Positions 27,867 through 35,200 of a stretch of 64,000 nt of DNA are shown one piece after another. The DNA lies in IMG/VR virus record IMGVR_UViG_3300032223_001001, positions 1 through 64,000 of that record. One strand, 5' to 3'. A program made the position numbers and the translations under genes. The notes under the pieces were generated by a model. It was not told the DNA's origin and ran no database searches. It saw nothing but the letters and a program-made list of their open reading frames with translations. Positions within the stretch are counted from its first letter, which is position 1. Each line of letters starts with the position of its first letter. The DNA comes from a virus.

Positions 27867-29471
27867 TTAATCAATTATAACCATTTCATAATTAATATCC
27901 AATACATCATCTTCAACTAATTCATCTGCACGAACAAAACCTCTATTTTTAGTGAAAATTAAGTGATCTGGTGTACATTTAATCTTATATCCACTATCAA
28001 CATCTTCAACTTCCATTAATTCACTATTTTCACGAGTCATTTTACCAGTTAAGATATCAACAAATTTACCACCTTCACTTTTAACTTTTAATCGTTCACT
28101 ACAATTAATTAAGTCTATCACTTCGATCATGGTTAATGTTTCAACATTACCATTTTCACGTTGGACGATTAATTCAACGTCCCCAGTTAAACAACATAAG
28201 TTAGATTGTTTAATAACTCCGATATTCTGGTGATTCGTTTTTCTATTTGCGTTATCTTTAGCCGCCAAATAAGGAACCCCCGTTTCAATTTGTGATTCAA
28301 CGATACGATTCCACACATCCAACGCTTTTACTTTTTTACCAAGACCAAGATTTACCGCTTTAGTATAATTTTGTTCATACTCGTCCCCATAACATTCTTG
28401 TAGAGGTTTAATACCCGCTTTAATAACATCATTTGGACAAAATAAATACCAATCATGATTTTCTTTTACAGCGTTCATGAAGTTATCCGGAATCCATAGT
28501 GCCGTAAATAAATCCCTAGCTCGCAATTCATCTTTACCGGTATTCTTTTTAATATCCAATAAGTCAAAAATATCTTTATGCCAAGGTTCAATATAAATCG
28601 CCGCACTACCTGGTCGTCTACCTTGTTGGTTAAAGAATCTTAATGATTCGTTTACAATTTTAAGATATTTTAATAATCCCCCAGCGTAACCACCAGATGT
28701 TGTGATTCGACTTTCTTTAGATCGAATGTTTGACATACACAATCCGATTCCTGCTGCGTCAGATGAAAATGTTGATATATCATTCAAGGTAGCCAATAAA
28801 CCTTCTCTAGAATCCCCATCGTTATAATGTAACACACATGATGCAAGTTGTGGAACCAATGTTCCAGAGTTGATCATAATTGGTGTTGCTTTAGATACCA
28901 GTTGTTTAGTTAAGGAGTGATAATAATCAATTGCTTCTTCATATGTATTCGTCACCCATAAGGCAATACGCATATACATATGTTGAGGCCGTTCGATTGG
29001 TGTACCTTTAGAGTTTTTCAACAAATACATTTCTTGTAGGGCAACCCATCCAAAATAATCAAAATTATAATCATTATCATGAAGGATTTCATTATCCAAT
29101 TTTTCTGGACCATAGTTATCAATTGACGTGATAAGACGTTCATTGATGATACCTTCCTTGAATAACACCTTCATTGTTTGACTAAAACTTGGATTTGTCT
29201 CCTTATGGTATGAAGATATCGCAACGTTTGCAGCCAATTTGGAATAATCATGATGACTACCCGTATATGACGCAGCTATTTCATATACCAACCTATCCAA
29301 TTCTTTTGTTGTTATAACCCCCTCGGTTGGTACGGAAGTGATCACCTTAATGAAAATTTCATCCGAGTTTACGTTCAACCCTTTAGCTGAACGTTTAACT
29401 CGTTGATAAATTTTTTGTGGGTTGAATGACACTTCTTCACCCCCCCTTTTTCTAATTCTTAATGACATCAT
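27867..29471 (-). CDS. nrdA: Ribonucleotide reductase large subunit, N-terminal half with split-intein N part
   Basis: A 534-aa protein. Residues 1-95 form an ATP-cone (Arg-Lys-Arg-Gly-Gly-Glu-Glu-Val-Ser-Phe), the allosteric activity domain. Residues about 140-426 are the first part of the ten-stranded barrel, with Gln-Leu-Ala-Ser-Cys (Cys212, the first redox cysteine), Asp-Ala-Ala-Gly-Ile-Gly near 238-243, and Gly-Arg-Arg-Pro-Gly-Ser-Ala near 284-290. The extein stops at Ser-Asn-Leu-Cys (Cys426, the thiyl-radical cysteine), and the intein begins at Cys427. The frame ends at the intein terminus, 14 bases before the start of the second half, so both are on one transcript and must trans-splice to give active enzyme. 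It lies 25 bases after nrdB. Confidence 0.92.
   Translation of the reverse strand: MMSLRIRKRGGEEVSFNPQKIYQRVKRSAKGLNVNSDEIFIKVITSVPTEGVITTKELDRLVYEIAASYTGSHHDYSKLAANVAISSYHKETNPSFSQTMKVLFKEGIINERLITSIDNYGPEKLDNEILHDNDYNFDYFGWVALQEMYLLKNSKGTPIERPQHMYMRIALWVTNTYEEAIDYYHSLTKQLVSKATPIMINSGTLVPQLASCVLHYNDGDSREGLLATLNDISTFSSDAAGIGLCMSNIRSKESRITTSGGYAGGLLKYLKIVNESLRFFNQQGRRPGSAAIYIEPWHKDIFDLLDIKKNTGKDELRARDLFTALWIPDNFMNAVKENHDWYLFCPNDVIKAGIKPLQECYGDEYEQNYTKAVNLGLGKKVKALDVWNRIVESQIETGVPYLAAKDNANRKTNHQNIGVIKQSNLCCLTGDVELIVQRENGNVETLTMIEVIDLINCSERLKVKSEGGKFVDILTGKMTRENSELMEVEDVDSGYKIKCTPDHLIFTKNRGFVRADELVEDDVLDINYEMVIID
27870..28193 (-). other. N-terminal piece of the NrdA split intein
   Basis: Residues 427-534 of the upstream NrdA gene, 108 aa. 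It starts Cys-Leu-Thr-Gly-Asp-Val-Glu-Leu (block A), and block B is Ile-Lys-Cys-Thr-Pro-Asp-His-Leu-Ile with the catalytic Thr-x-x-His. It ends a few residues after Gly-Phe-Val-Arg-Ala-Asp-Glu-Leu, the usual split point after the region equivalent to block B plus a strand. The insertion point is directly after the catalytic cysteine of the reductase. Confidence 0.92.
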
Positions 29472-29496
29472 TTTTTTCTTAATTTTTATGTAAATC

Positions 29497-30444
29497 CTAA
29501 AAATCGTCCGTGAATGTTATTGACTCGTTCATTTTTGCCTTTTGATATTCAATGGTTCTTGACTCAAAAAAGTTCCCTTTTGTTTCAACGGCAATTTGTT
29601 CCATGAACTTAAACGGTTGTTCCACGTTAAATTCTTTTGAACACCCAAGTTTAACCAATAAACCATCAACAACGAACTCCAAATATTGTTTCATTAAATT
29701 CTGGTTCATACCGATCATTGACACTGGTAATGACTCGGTGATAAACTCTTTTTCAATTTCCAATGCGGACAACAATATTTCTTTAATTCGTTTTTCACTC
29801 GGTTTATTCACAATATGGTTATTCAATAAATGAATCGCAAAATCACAGTGAAGATTCTCGTCCTTAAATATTAAGGCATTTGCATCACAAAGTCCACGCA
29901 TTACACCTCTTGATTTTAACCAAAATATCGAACAAAACGACCCGGAGAAAAATATCCCCTCCACAGCCGCGAACGCAACAAGACGTTCCTGGAATGTTGA
30001 ATCATTAATCCAATTCAACGCCCAATTAGCCTTCTTCTGTACCGCTGGTAGTCGTTCAATCGCGTTAAAACATTCGTCCTTCTCGTTCGGATTACTTATA
30101 TAAGTATCAATCAATAGAGAATACATCAACGAGTGGATATTTTCCATTGCTAACTGAAAACCATAGAAAAACTTCGCCTCAGGGTATTGTACCTCCTTTA
30201 AGAAATTTTCAGCTAAGTTTTCATTAACAATACCATCCGATGCCGCGAAAAATGATAATATATTCTTAATGAAATATTGTTCATTCTCCGACAAATTTGG
30301 CCAATCACGAATATCATCCGTTAAATCAATTTCTTCTGCCGTCCAGAATGCCGCCTGGTGTTGTTGGTAATACTCCCAAATATCATTATATTGAATTGGA
30401 AATATTACAAAACGATTTGGATTTTCTGTTAAAATTTTTTCCAT
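29497..30444 (-). CDS. nrdB: Ribonucleotide reductase class I small subunit
   Basis: A 315-aa protein of the eukaryote-like R2 type. Metal ligands are visible in order: Asp70 (Ala-Ser-Asp-Gly-Ile), Glu101 and His104 in Met-Glu-Asn-Ile-His, Glu162 (Ala-Val-Glu-Gly-Ile), and Glu196 and His199 (Asp-Glu-Asn-Leu-His). Tyr108 in Ser-Leu-Met-Tyr-Ser sits at the position of the tyrosyl radical. The C-terminal tail ends Thr-Phe-Thr-Asp-Asp-Phe, the acidic/aromatic tail that docks to the large subunit. It supplies the radical to NrdA, encoded just downstream. The gene has no intein. Confidence 0.93.
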   Translation of the reverse strand: MEKILTENPNRFVIFPIQYNDIWEYYQQHQAAFWTAEEIDLTDDIRDWPNLSENEQYFIKNILSFFAASDGIVNENLAENFLKEVQYPEAKFFYGFQLAMENIHSLMYSLLIDTYISNPNEKDECFNAIERLPAVQKKANWALNWINDSTFQERLVAFAAVEGIFFSGSFCSIFWLKSRGVMRGLCDANALIFKDENLHCDFAIHLLNNHIVNKPSEKRIKEILLSALEIEKEFITESLPVSMIGMNQNLMKQYLEFVVDGLLVKLGCSKEFNVEQPFKFMEQIAVETKGNFFESRTIEYQKAKMNESITFTDDF

Positions 30445-30447
30445 AAT

Positions 30448-30918
30448 TTATTCTGTTTTTTGTTTTTCTTTTCGTTTATCCATTAATTCTCTAATGCGAT
30501 CCTTATTTCGTTGTTCCTGTTTTTCTTCATGGCCCAAAAACGTCGTTGAGGTATCTGTATCAATGTCCAGCATTCCGTTGTCAAATTTACAATTTTCAAA
30601 CACAATACCATCATCACCAATCCTGGATTTTGTTATTGCCATTGTCGCCAACTTCATTTCCTTTTGGGGTAAAGTCCTTGCGATTGTTAAGATAACGTGT
30701 CCAACTTGTGCCTTCTTAATCGATCCCCCCATTTGGTCGGTAGTTACCACTTCAGCGGAAATTGAAGAATTGTGTGTATATACCCCATTCGCATAAAACA
30801 TATGGGTACCTTCCACCGAAATATCTATAGTATCTTCCTCACCTACTAACTCAATTGATTCTATTTCATCTAAAATAAAATCGTCATCTGTTAAAATATG
30901 AAATTCATTTTCCATCAT
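30448..30918 (-). CDS. gp41-like replicative helicase, C-terminal part with split-intein C piece
   Basis: A 156-aa protein. Residues 1-50 are a split-intein C piece ending Val-Tyr-Thr-His-Asn. Residues 51-156 continue the DnaB-family helicase, starting Ser-Ser-Ile-Ser-Ala-Glu and going on with Met-Gly-Gly-Ser-Ile-Lys-Lys and Val-Gly-His-Val-Ile-Leu-Thr-Ile-Ala-Arg. It includes the Lys-Ser-Arg-Ile-Gly segment, which probably holds the arginine finger region, and an acidic/basic tail. Joined to the other exteins it gives about 459 residues, close to T4 gp41. The gene overlaps the small endonuclease gene upstream by 14 bases and ends 4 bases before nrdB. Confidence 0.88.
   Translation of the reverse strand: MMENEFHILTDDDFILDEIESIELVGEEDTIDISVEGTHMFYANGVYTHNSSISAEVVTTDQMGGSIKKAQVGHVILTIARTLPQKEMKLATMAITKSRIGDDGIVFENCKFDNGMLDIDTDTSTTFLGHEEKQEQRNKDRIRELMDKRKEKQKTE
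30769..30918 (-). other. C-terminal piece of the helicase split intein
   Basis: Fifty residues: Met-Met-Glu-Asn start, a block F-like Thr-Ile-Asp-Ile-Ser-Val-Glu-Gly-Thr-His-Met-Phe-Tyr-Ala-Asn-Gly, then Val-Tyr-Thr-His-Asn and +1 Ser-Ser. The Phe-Tyr-Ala-Asn and Thr-His-Asn-Ser-Ser pattern is that of the gp41-1 split intein. Confidence 0.92.
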
Positions 30919-31165
30919 TCAAAAATTTAATACATTGTTCAACTACTTTTTCTTTATCATTGTAATAATCACGTTCCTTAACCCTTAATAAATTATAACC
31001 TTTTTTTATTAAATATTCATCACGTTTCTTATCTTTTTTTATTTGTTCCGGTCTGGAATGCCAATATTCCCCATCGAACTCAATTATATTATTACCAAGT
31101 TTGAAGTCAACCTTGATAATTGTCATATTGTTTTCCCAAATATAAAAAGTTGGACTACAAGACAA
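30905..31165 (-). CDS. Vsr-like homing endonuclease (small or truncated) between helicase halves
   Basis: Up to 86 aa, from a TTG at 31165; an internal ATG gives 73 aa. The core is Val-Asp-Phe-Lys-Leu-Gly, then Ile-Ile-Glu-Phe-Asp-Gly-Glu-Tyr-Trp-His-Ser, then Lys-Asp-Lys-Lys-Arg-Asp and Gly-Tyr-Asn-Leu-Leu-Arg-Val. This matches the very-short-patch-repair/PD-(D/E)XK-like endonuclease fold seen in the nucleases that sit inside fractured intein genes. It is shorter than most members, so it may be only the C-terminal catalytic part of a once longer enzyme. It lies exactly between the two halves of the split intein and overlaps the C half by 14 bases. It probably recognises the unbroken helicase gene. 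Confidence 0.7.
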   Translation of the reverse strand: MSCSPTFYIWENNMTIIKVDFKLGNNIIEFDGEYWHSRPEQIKKDKKRDEYLIKKGYNLLRVKERDYYNDKEKVVEQCIKFLNDGK

Positions 31166-31171
31166 AAATAT

Positions 31172-33286
31172 TTAATCTTTTTTCAAAAATAATTTACTCC
31201 CAACAGTTAAACCACTTTGAATCGATAAAAACTCGTTATTATCCGTTGGAAATCTATGTTTTGCAGAAACTTTAATTTCTTTACCAGATTTTGTTTTTAT
31301 CTTATAAACTGGTTGTTTTTCAATTGGAAATACATAATTAACTTCTTTATATCCTTCGTGGGTCATAATTTTATCCCCCAGAATAACATCCTTAATCATA
31401 ATATCCCCTTTATTTTGAATATTAACAATAGTGTCAAGACTAACACAACGACCACCTTGAGTTCCACACCACCCAACTAAATCTAATTCATGGCACATTG
31501 ATTCAAACCCACGCATTACAGCACCTTCAGCCTTCCATTCGTTTTCAATTTGACGATCCGATATAACACAATCAATATAATCCAAAACAACCATATCAAT
31601 CTTGACACCGTCCGCGATCATTTTACGAATCTTATTCTTAATTTGTGAAACTGTCACGTTGTCCGATGGCATCTTACACAAGATCAACTTATTGTCCATG
31701 GTTGATTCAATTTCTCTAACACGTGCTAGAACTTCTTCCTTCCTACTCGTTAATTCGTCCGGATGAATTTTTGTCCATAACGTATAATGTTTACGTTGAA
31801 TAATCTTTTTGTTGTCCTCAAAAAAGATTTGTAGTACATTATACCCATGATTAAACGCACTATTAGCGATTTTGGTTAACATTGTGGTGTTGTGTGTTAA
31901 AACGTAGTCCCTGGATACATATAATTCATCCGGATTGGACACCTTAATACATACAGCTTCTTCATCGTGGGAATAAGTGATTGACTTAACATATTTTTGT
32001 TGTACTGGTTTATTAGCCTCAAGATATTTGTTAACCTTATTTAACACACCAAATGGAATTAAACCAGTTGTAAATGTTATTCTAAAAGTACCCCCCATAT
32101 CTTCAATTATACCCCCTAAAGATAACACTAATTCTCTAATAACTGTTTTATTACCATCATTTTTTTTACAAATAATATATCCCTCACCATCCATGGTTGC
32201 TAATGAATCAAACAAACCCCTTAAGAAGTTCAAACGAACATTAACCGTGTTATAGATATATTTTGAACATTGTGTTATTGTTATTTCTTCAGTGATCACC
32301 TCCCCATCATATAAGGACAATCCAAATTCATATGAATCATCAACATCTTGGGATTGAAATTCAACTGGTTTAACCATTGGTAGTTGATATACATTTCCCT
32401 GGTTTAAACCATCCATGATATTGTTTGCAGTTAATACAACAAATTCTTTTGAATTATTTTCCTTCACCGTCCATAAATGTTCAAGTCCACAATTCACAAA
32501 CGTATTATCCATAAATTCAACCTTATAAATCGGTTTTACTCCTTGTGGATATTTTCCCAATACATACTGTTCCTTACCGTCACTACCGATAACCTTTTCA
32601 CCAATATTGATTTCCCCCATTGTTGTCCAACCAGATGGTGTTAATAATGGTTCAGACACACCATGTTCCTTCCCAACACCGGTCGGCGCAAGGACAACCC
32701 CAATTTCACCCTTGGCCAAACCCCCCTTTAATAAACGATCAATACCAGGTATCCCCATCGGGATTGGGTGACGATAATCTTCCTCCAATACATCATCAAG
32801 ATTGGAGAAAACATCCATCATATCGTTATCATGTTGTCCCACCTGGAGGGCGTCACGAACCAGTTGTTCCACCTTATCATAATTCTCGAATTCACCCCCA
32901 TCGATAATCTTTTGGGCTTTAACCATCACCTTTTGCAATTCTTGTTGTTTACAGAATTTCAAGGCTTTTTCTTGAACAAATTCTTGTCCATCGACTGGTG
33001 ATTCTTGAATTTTCTTGATGGTATCAATAATCAACTTGGAAGCACTTTCTTGCGTGATTTCCGATAACGTGATTTGTTTTAATGTATCATAATTCGGTAC
33101 ATTTTCGTATTTGGAATGATATTCCTTGATCATCTGAAGAATCAACTTGAAATACTTGTTTTCAAAATAATTCACGTCAATAACATCAATTATCGTTCTA
33201 GCGAAATCCTTATCAACTACCAATTGATTCAATAGTTGTAGCTGAAATCCACTACCCAAATATTCAAAATTTTTATTCTTACTCAT
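31172..33286 (-). CDS. gp41-like replicative helicase, N-terminal part with class 3 intein and split-intein N piece
   Basis: A 704-aa protein. Residues 1-206 are the N-terminal domain and start of the RecA core, ending in the Walker A Ala-Pro-Thr-Gly-Val-Gly-Lys. Residues 207-466 are an intein, and residues 467-613 resume with Thr-Thr-Met-Leu-Thr-Lys. A Walker B strand Ile-Asp-Met-Val-Val-Leu-Asp-Tyr-Ile-Asp lies near 563-572 and a Trp-Cys-Gly-Thr-Gln-Gly-Gly-Arg segment at 606-613. Residues 614-704 are the N piece of a split intein. The helicase unwinds DNA 5' to 3' at the replication fork. The Walker A loop is complete only after splicing. The start is supported by AAAGGAG upstream and by the AT motif at 33301-33318. 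Confidence 0.9.
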   Translation of the reverse strand: MSKNKNFEYLGSGFQLQLLNQLVVDKDFARTIIDVIDVNYFENKYFKLILQMIKEYHSKYENVPNYDTLKQITLSEITQESASKLIIDTIKKIQESPVDGQEFVQEKALKFCKQQELQKVMVKAQKIIDGGEFENYDKVEQLVRDALQVGQHDNDMMDVFSNLDDVLEEDYRHPIPMGIPGIDRLLKGGLAKGEIGVVLAPTGVGKEHGVSEPLLTPSGWTTMGEINIGEKVIGSDGKEQYVLGKYPQGVKPIYKVEFMDNTFVNCGLEHLWTVKENNSKEFVVLTANNIMDGLNQGNVYQLPMVKPVEFQSQDVDDSYEFGLSLYDGEVITEEITITQCSKYIYNTVNVRLNFLRGLFDSLATMDGEGYIICKKNDGNKTVIRELVLSLGGIIEDMGGTFRITFTTGLIPFGVLNKVNKYLEANKPVQQKYVKSITYSHDEEAVCIKVSNPDELYVSRDYVLTHNTTMLTKIANSAFNHGYNVLQIFFEDNKKIIQRKHYTLWTKIHPDELTSRKEEVLARVREIESTMDNKLILCKMPSDNVTVSQIKNKIRKMIADGVKIDMVVLDYIDCVISDRQIENEWKAEGAVMRGFESMCHELDLVGWCGTQGGRCVSLDTIVNIQNKGDIMIKDVILGDKIMTHEGYKEVNYVFPIEKQPVYKIKTKSGKEIKVSAKHRFPTDNNEFLSIQSGLTVGSKLFLKKD
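31175..31447 (-). other. N-terminal piece of the helicase split intein (gp41-1-like)
   Basis: Residues 614-704 of the helicase N gene, 91 aa. It begins Cys-Val-Ser-Leu-Asp-Thr, then Gly-Asp-Lys-Ile-Met-Thr and Gly-Tyr-Lys-Glu-Val; block B is Val-Ser-Ala-Lys-His-Arg-Phe-Pro-Thr with the catalytic His; it ends Leu-Phe-Leu-Lys-Lys-Asp. Length and layout match the known gp41-1 N piece. Insertion lies between Gly-Gly-Arg and Ser-Ser of the helicase. Confidence 0.93.
31889..32668 (-). other. Class 3-type intein in the helicase Walker A loop
   Basis: Residues 207-466, 260 aa, inserted between Gly-Val-Gly-Lys and Thr-Thr. There is no Cys, Ser or Thr at position 1 (Glu-His-Gly-Val-Ser). Instead the three class 3 signature residues are present: Trp272 after the block B His (Leu-Glu-His-Leu-Trp), Cys446 in block F (Val-Cys-Ile-Lys-Val) and Thr464 in Thr-His-Asn. 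Between blocks B and F a degenerate LAGLIDADG-like helix is visible (Phe-Leu-Arg-Gly-Leu-Phe-Asp followed by Met-Asp-Gly-Glu-Gly-Tyr), the remnant of a homing endonuclease. Only one such motif is seen, and its acidic end is shifted. Confidence 0.85.
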
Positions 33287-33300
33287 CGTTCAATCTACTC

Positions 33301-33318
33301 CTTTATTTTAATAAATAT
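33301..33318 (-). promoter_or_regulatory. Candidate phage promoter motif upstream of the helicase
   Basis: The minus strand reads ATATTTATTAAAATAAAG directly followed by GAG, 15 bases before the ATG at 33286. The AAAGGAG at its end can also act as a Shine-Dalgarno site, so promoter and ribosome site appear fused. It touches the stop codon of the gene upstream. Confidence 0.45.
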
Positions 33319-33770
33319 TACTTAACCAATACTTTATCCAGGTAATCCACAGTTAATTCTTCGGAAGAAAAAACATCCGTTAAATTTAACAATAAATCCT
33401 TTAAGTGTGGTCTAACATCAACTGTATATCTAACCTTCGGAGGATATACTTTTGCATCAATTTCTCTAACAAATAAAACGTTTTCATTCATTTTAATTGT
33501 GATTCTAATATGTTCCGGACCATCGGTCTTTGATGTATCCATAATCGTTGGGTCATTGTTAATTTCATATTGGTGATCCAACATATATGTTACTGTCTTA
33601 ATTCTCAATTGACGTTCCAAATCACTTTTGAAGTAACTAATCAATTCATATAAGTCCATTGAATTTTTTGCTTTAGGATTATAATCCCTAACATTAAAAA
33701 AACGTTGTACGATAATGTTTTCGTTGATGTTCATCAAAAACTCCAATTTTGTTATTTCTTGCTCTTTCAT
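33318..33770 (-). CDS. Unrecognised 150-aa protein between exonuclease and helicase genes
   Basis: No family recognised. The N-terminal third is helical (Glu-Phe-Leu-Met-Asn-Ile-Asn-Glu-Asn, then Asp-Leu-Tyr-Glu-Leu-Ile-Ser-Tyr-Phe), and the second half is strand-rich (His-Ile-Arg-Ile-Thr-Ile-Lys, Val-Arg-Tyr-Thr-Val-Asp-Val-Arg). It begins 6 bases after the RNase H gene stop and ends where the helicase promoter motif begins, so it is co-transcribed with RNase H. A role in replication is suggested by its neighbours only. Confidence 0.6.
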   Translation of the reverse strand: MKEQEITKLEFLMNINENIIVQRFFNVRDYNPKAKNSMDLYELISYFKSDLERQLRIKTVTYMLDHQYEINNDPTIMDTSKTDGPEHIRITIKMNENVLFVREIDAKVYPPKVRYTVDVRPHLKDLLLNLTDVFSSEELTVDYLDKVLVK

Positions 33771-33776
33771 AAATTT

Positions 33777-34793
33777 TTAATTATTAAATTTTCTTTTTTC
33801 TTTACGGGTTAACTTTAAGAATGGTTTTAGAAATTCAACCCACGCGTTATCTCTTTTGGGTAGGTACTTAAATAATCCATCTTCCATCATCATTTTCATG
33901 GCGTTCTTGTATCCCCTACCATCTGGATCCAAGAACTCTTTATAATACATTTCTACAACATTTTTTCCATCTTCTGAAATTAAAGGGTTAAACAAATCAA
34001 TTATCTTATTACTCGTCTTAAAGAATTCTTCACCAAATATACCACTTTTTGTTTTACCTGACAACAAATTCTTCAATGAATTATTTTTTTCATCTTCCAA
34101 TATTAACTTATTGGCCTTATCCAAAATATCGTTAATTGTTATTCTTGTATCAAGTATTTCGGGAAATAACTTAAGAATATTCTTTTCCCCCAAATAATAG
34201 ATACCATCAATGTTATCCGACTTATCACCAGACAATATCTTATAGGTTAATATGTTATAGTGGGGAATATATATCTTATCAATCTTTACCTTATCACCAA
34301 CCTTATACATCGTCTTTAAGATCGGACTATATAACGACACATCTTCCGAAATAAGTTGGGTTAAATCAACATCACCAGAATAAATAATCTTTTCTTCATT
34401 CGTTGAAATTTTACAATAATAAGCAACCAAATCATCCGCTTCATTACCATCAATTTCCACCTGACGGACAAACAACTCCTCCATATACTGTTTAATACGT
34501 TGACGTTGATAATCATACGACTCCTGGTCATATGTTCGAACACGTTCACGACGATTTAACTTATATTGGGGGTATATTAGTCTTCTGGATGATCGATTCT
34601 CGTCACCATCCCAAAATACCATAACCTTATCCAAATTATGTTCTTCAATAAATTTTTGTATTGTATTTAAGAAATGCCATATGGCACCAACATGTTTTTC
34701 ATTGTGATAATAATCCTTAACACCAAATAATCCGATCTTAAATAGATTTTCACCATCAATCAATAAAGTTTTTACTTTTGAGTTTCTACCCAT
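33777..34793 (-). CDS. 5'-3' exonuclease, T4 RNase H / FEN-like
   Basis: A 338-aa protein with the full set of flap-nuclease metal sites: Asp13 in Leu-Ile-Asp-Gly-Glu-Asn, Asp62/Asp64 in Phe-Trp-Asp-Gly-Asp-Glu, Glu118-Ala-Asp120-Asp121, Asp141/Asp143 in Ser-Gly-Asp-Val-Asp-Leu, and Asp190/Asp193 in the helix-hairpin-helix Ser-Gly-Asp-Lys-Ser-Asp-Asn-Ile-Asp-Gly. Length is close to T4 RNase H (305 aa). It should remove RNA primers and flaps on the lagging strand. It precedes the helicase gene in the same operon direction. Confidence 0.9.
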   Translation of the reverse strand: MGRNSKVKTLLIDGENLFKIGLFGVKDYYHNEKHVGAIWHFLNTIQKFIEEHNLDKVMVFWDGDENRSSRRLIYPQYKLNRRERVRTYDQESYDYQRQRIKQYMEELFVRQVEIDGNEADDLVAYYCKISTNEEKIIYSGDVDLTQLISEDVSLYSPILKTMYKVGDKVKIDKIYIPHYNILTYKILSGDKSDNIDGIYYLGEKNILKLFPEILDTRITINDILDKANKLILEDEKNNSLKNLLSGKTKSGIFGEEFFKTSNKIIDLFNPLISEDGKNVVEMYYKEFLDPDGRGYKNAMKMMMEDGLFKYLPKRDNAWVEFLKPFLKLTRKEKRKFNN

Positions 34794-34836
34794 TTAATTT
34801 TTATTACTTGGTCCAACAATAGTACAAATATAAGAA

Positions 34837-34872
34837 TATCCCCTTAAAAAATCAAACGTTTTTAAGGGGATA
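34837..34872. terminator. Strong hairpin between the HNH remnant and RNase H
   Basis: A perfect 14-bp stem (TATCCCCTTAAAAA and its complement) with an 8-base loop. On the minus strand it is followed by TTCTTATATTTG, moderately T-rich. Its place right after the HNH fragment stop suggests that it was the terminator of the intact HNH gene. Confidence 0.6.
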
Positions 34873-34885
34873 GTGTTAATTATTT

Positions 34886-35080
34886 TTATTGAGTCGGATT
34901 GTTATCGGATGGATTGTTAGGGGTGGGGTTGATTTTATTACTTTTAAGTAAATTTTCTTCCGCCCATAATGGTTGAAGATTAGTATAATGAAATAACTTA
35001 AGTAGTTCTTCCTCGGTTTCAGCCGAAGCTAATGGAATTATATGATCAATATGCCAACCATAAATACCATAATTCTGCTC
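34886..35080 (-). pseudogene. C-terminal fragment of an HNH homing endonuclease
   Basis: An open frame of 64 codons with no start, ending at TAA 34886-34888. It contains [12 protein letters not shown], the HNH metal-binding core, then [15 protein letters not shown], the conserved end of the same family. It is cut off at its 5' side by the IS607-type element. The matching N-terminal part is at 37002-37325, on the far side of the element. About 50-80 residues usually found between these parts are missing, so a deletion accompanied or followed the insertion. Confidence 0.82.
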
Positions 35081-35200
35081 TTAAACTAGTACTTAAATGT
35101 AAGTATTTCGTAAATATCCGTTATTTAGACGGACAAGTTGTTTGAATTAACAACTGCCTAAGCCAGGCAACTTTTTATTTTTTTCGTCTTTTAGTTTAAT
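35080..35200 (-). ncRNA. Possible omega RNA (TnpB guide RNA scaffold) of element 1
   Basis: Between the TnpB stop and the element end the minus strand has three consecutive small stems: GTTGTT/AACAAC (35137-35155), TCCGT/ACGGA (35117-35133) and TACTTA/TAAGTA (35090-35105). TnpB guide RNAs are known to derive from the right end of the element, with the guide read from the flank. Here the guide would come from the HNH coding sequence below 35080. No covariation or expression evidence is available. Confidence 0.35.

Noticed and set aside
31172-31180. Helicase N gene stop as a truncating mutation
   Set aside because: The stop falls at the natural end of a split-intein N piece and the C piece follows, so the gene is split, not broken.
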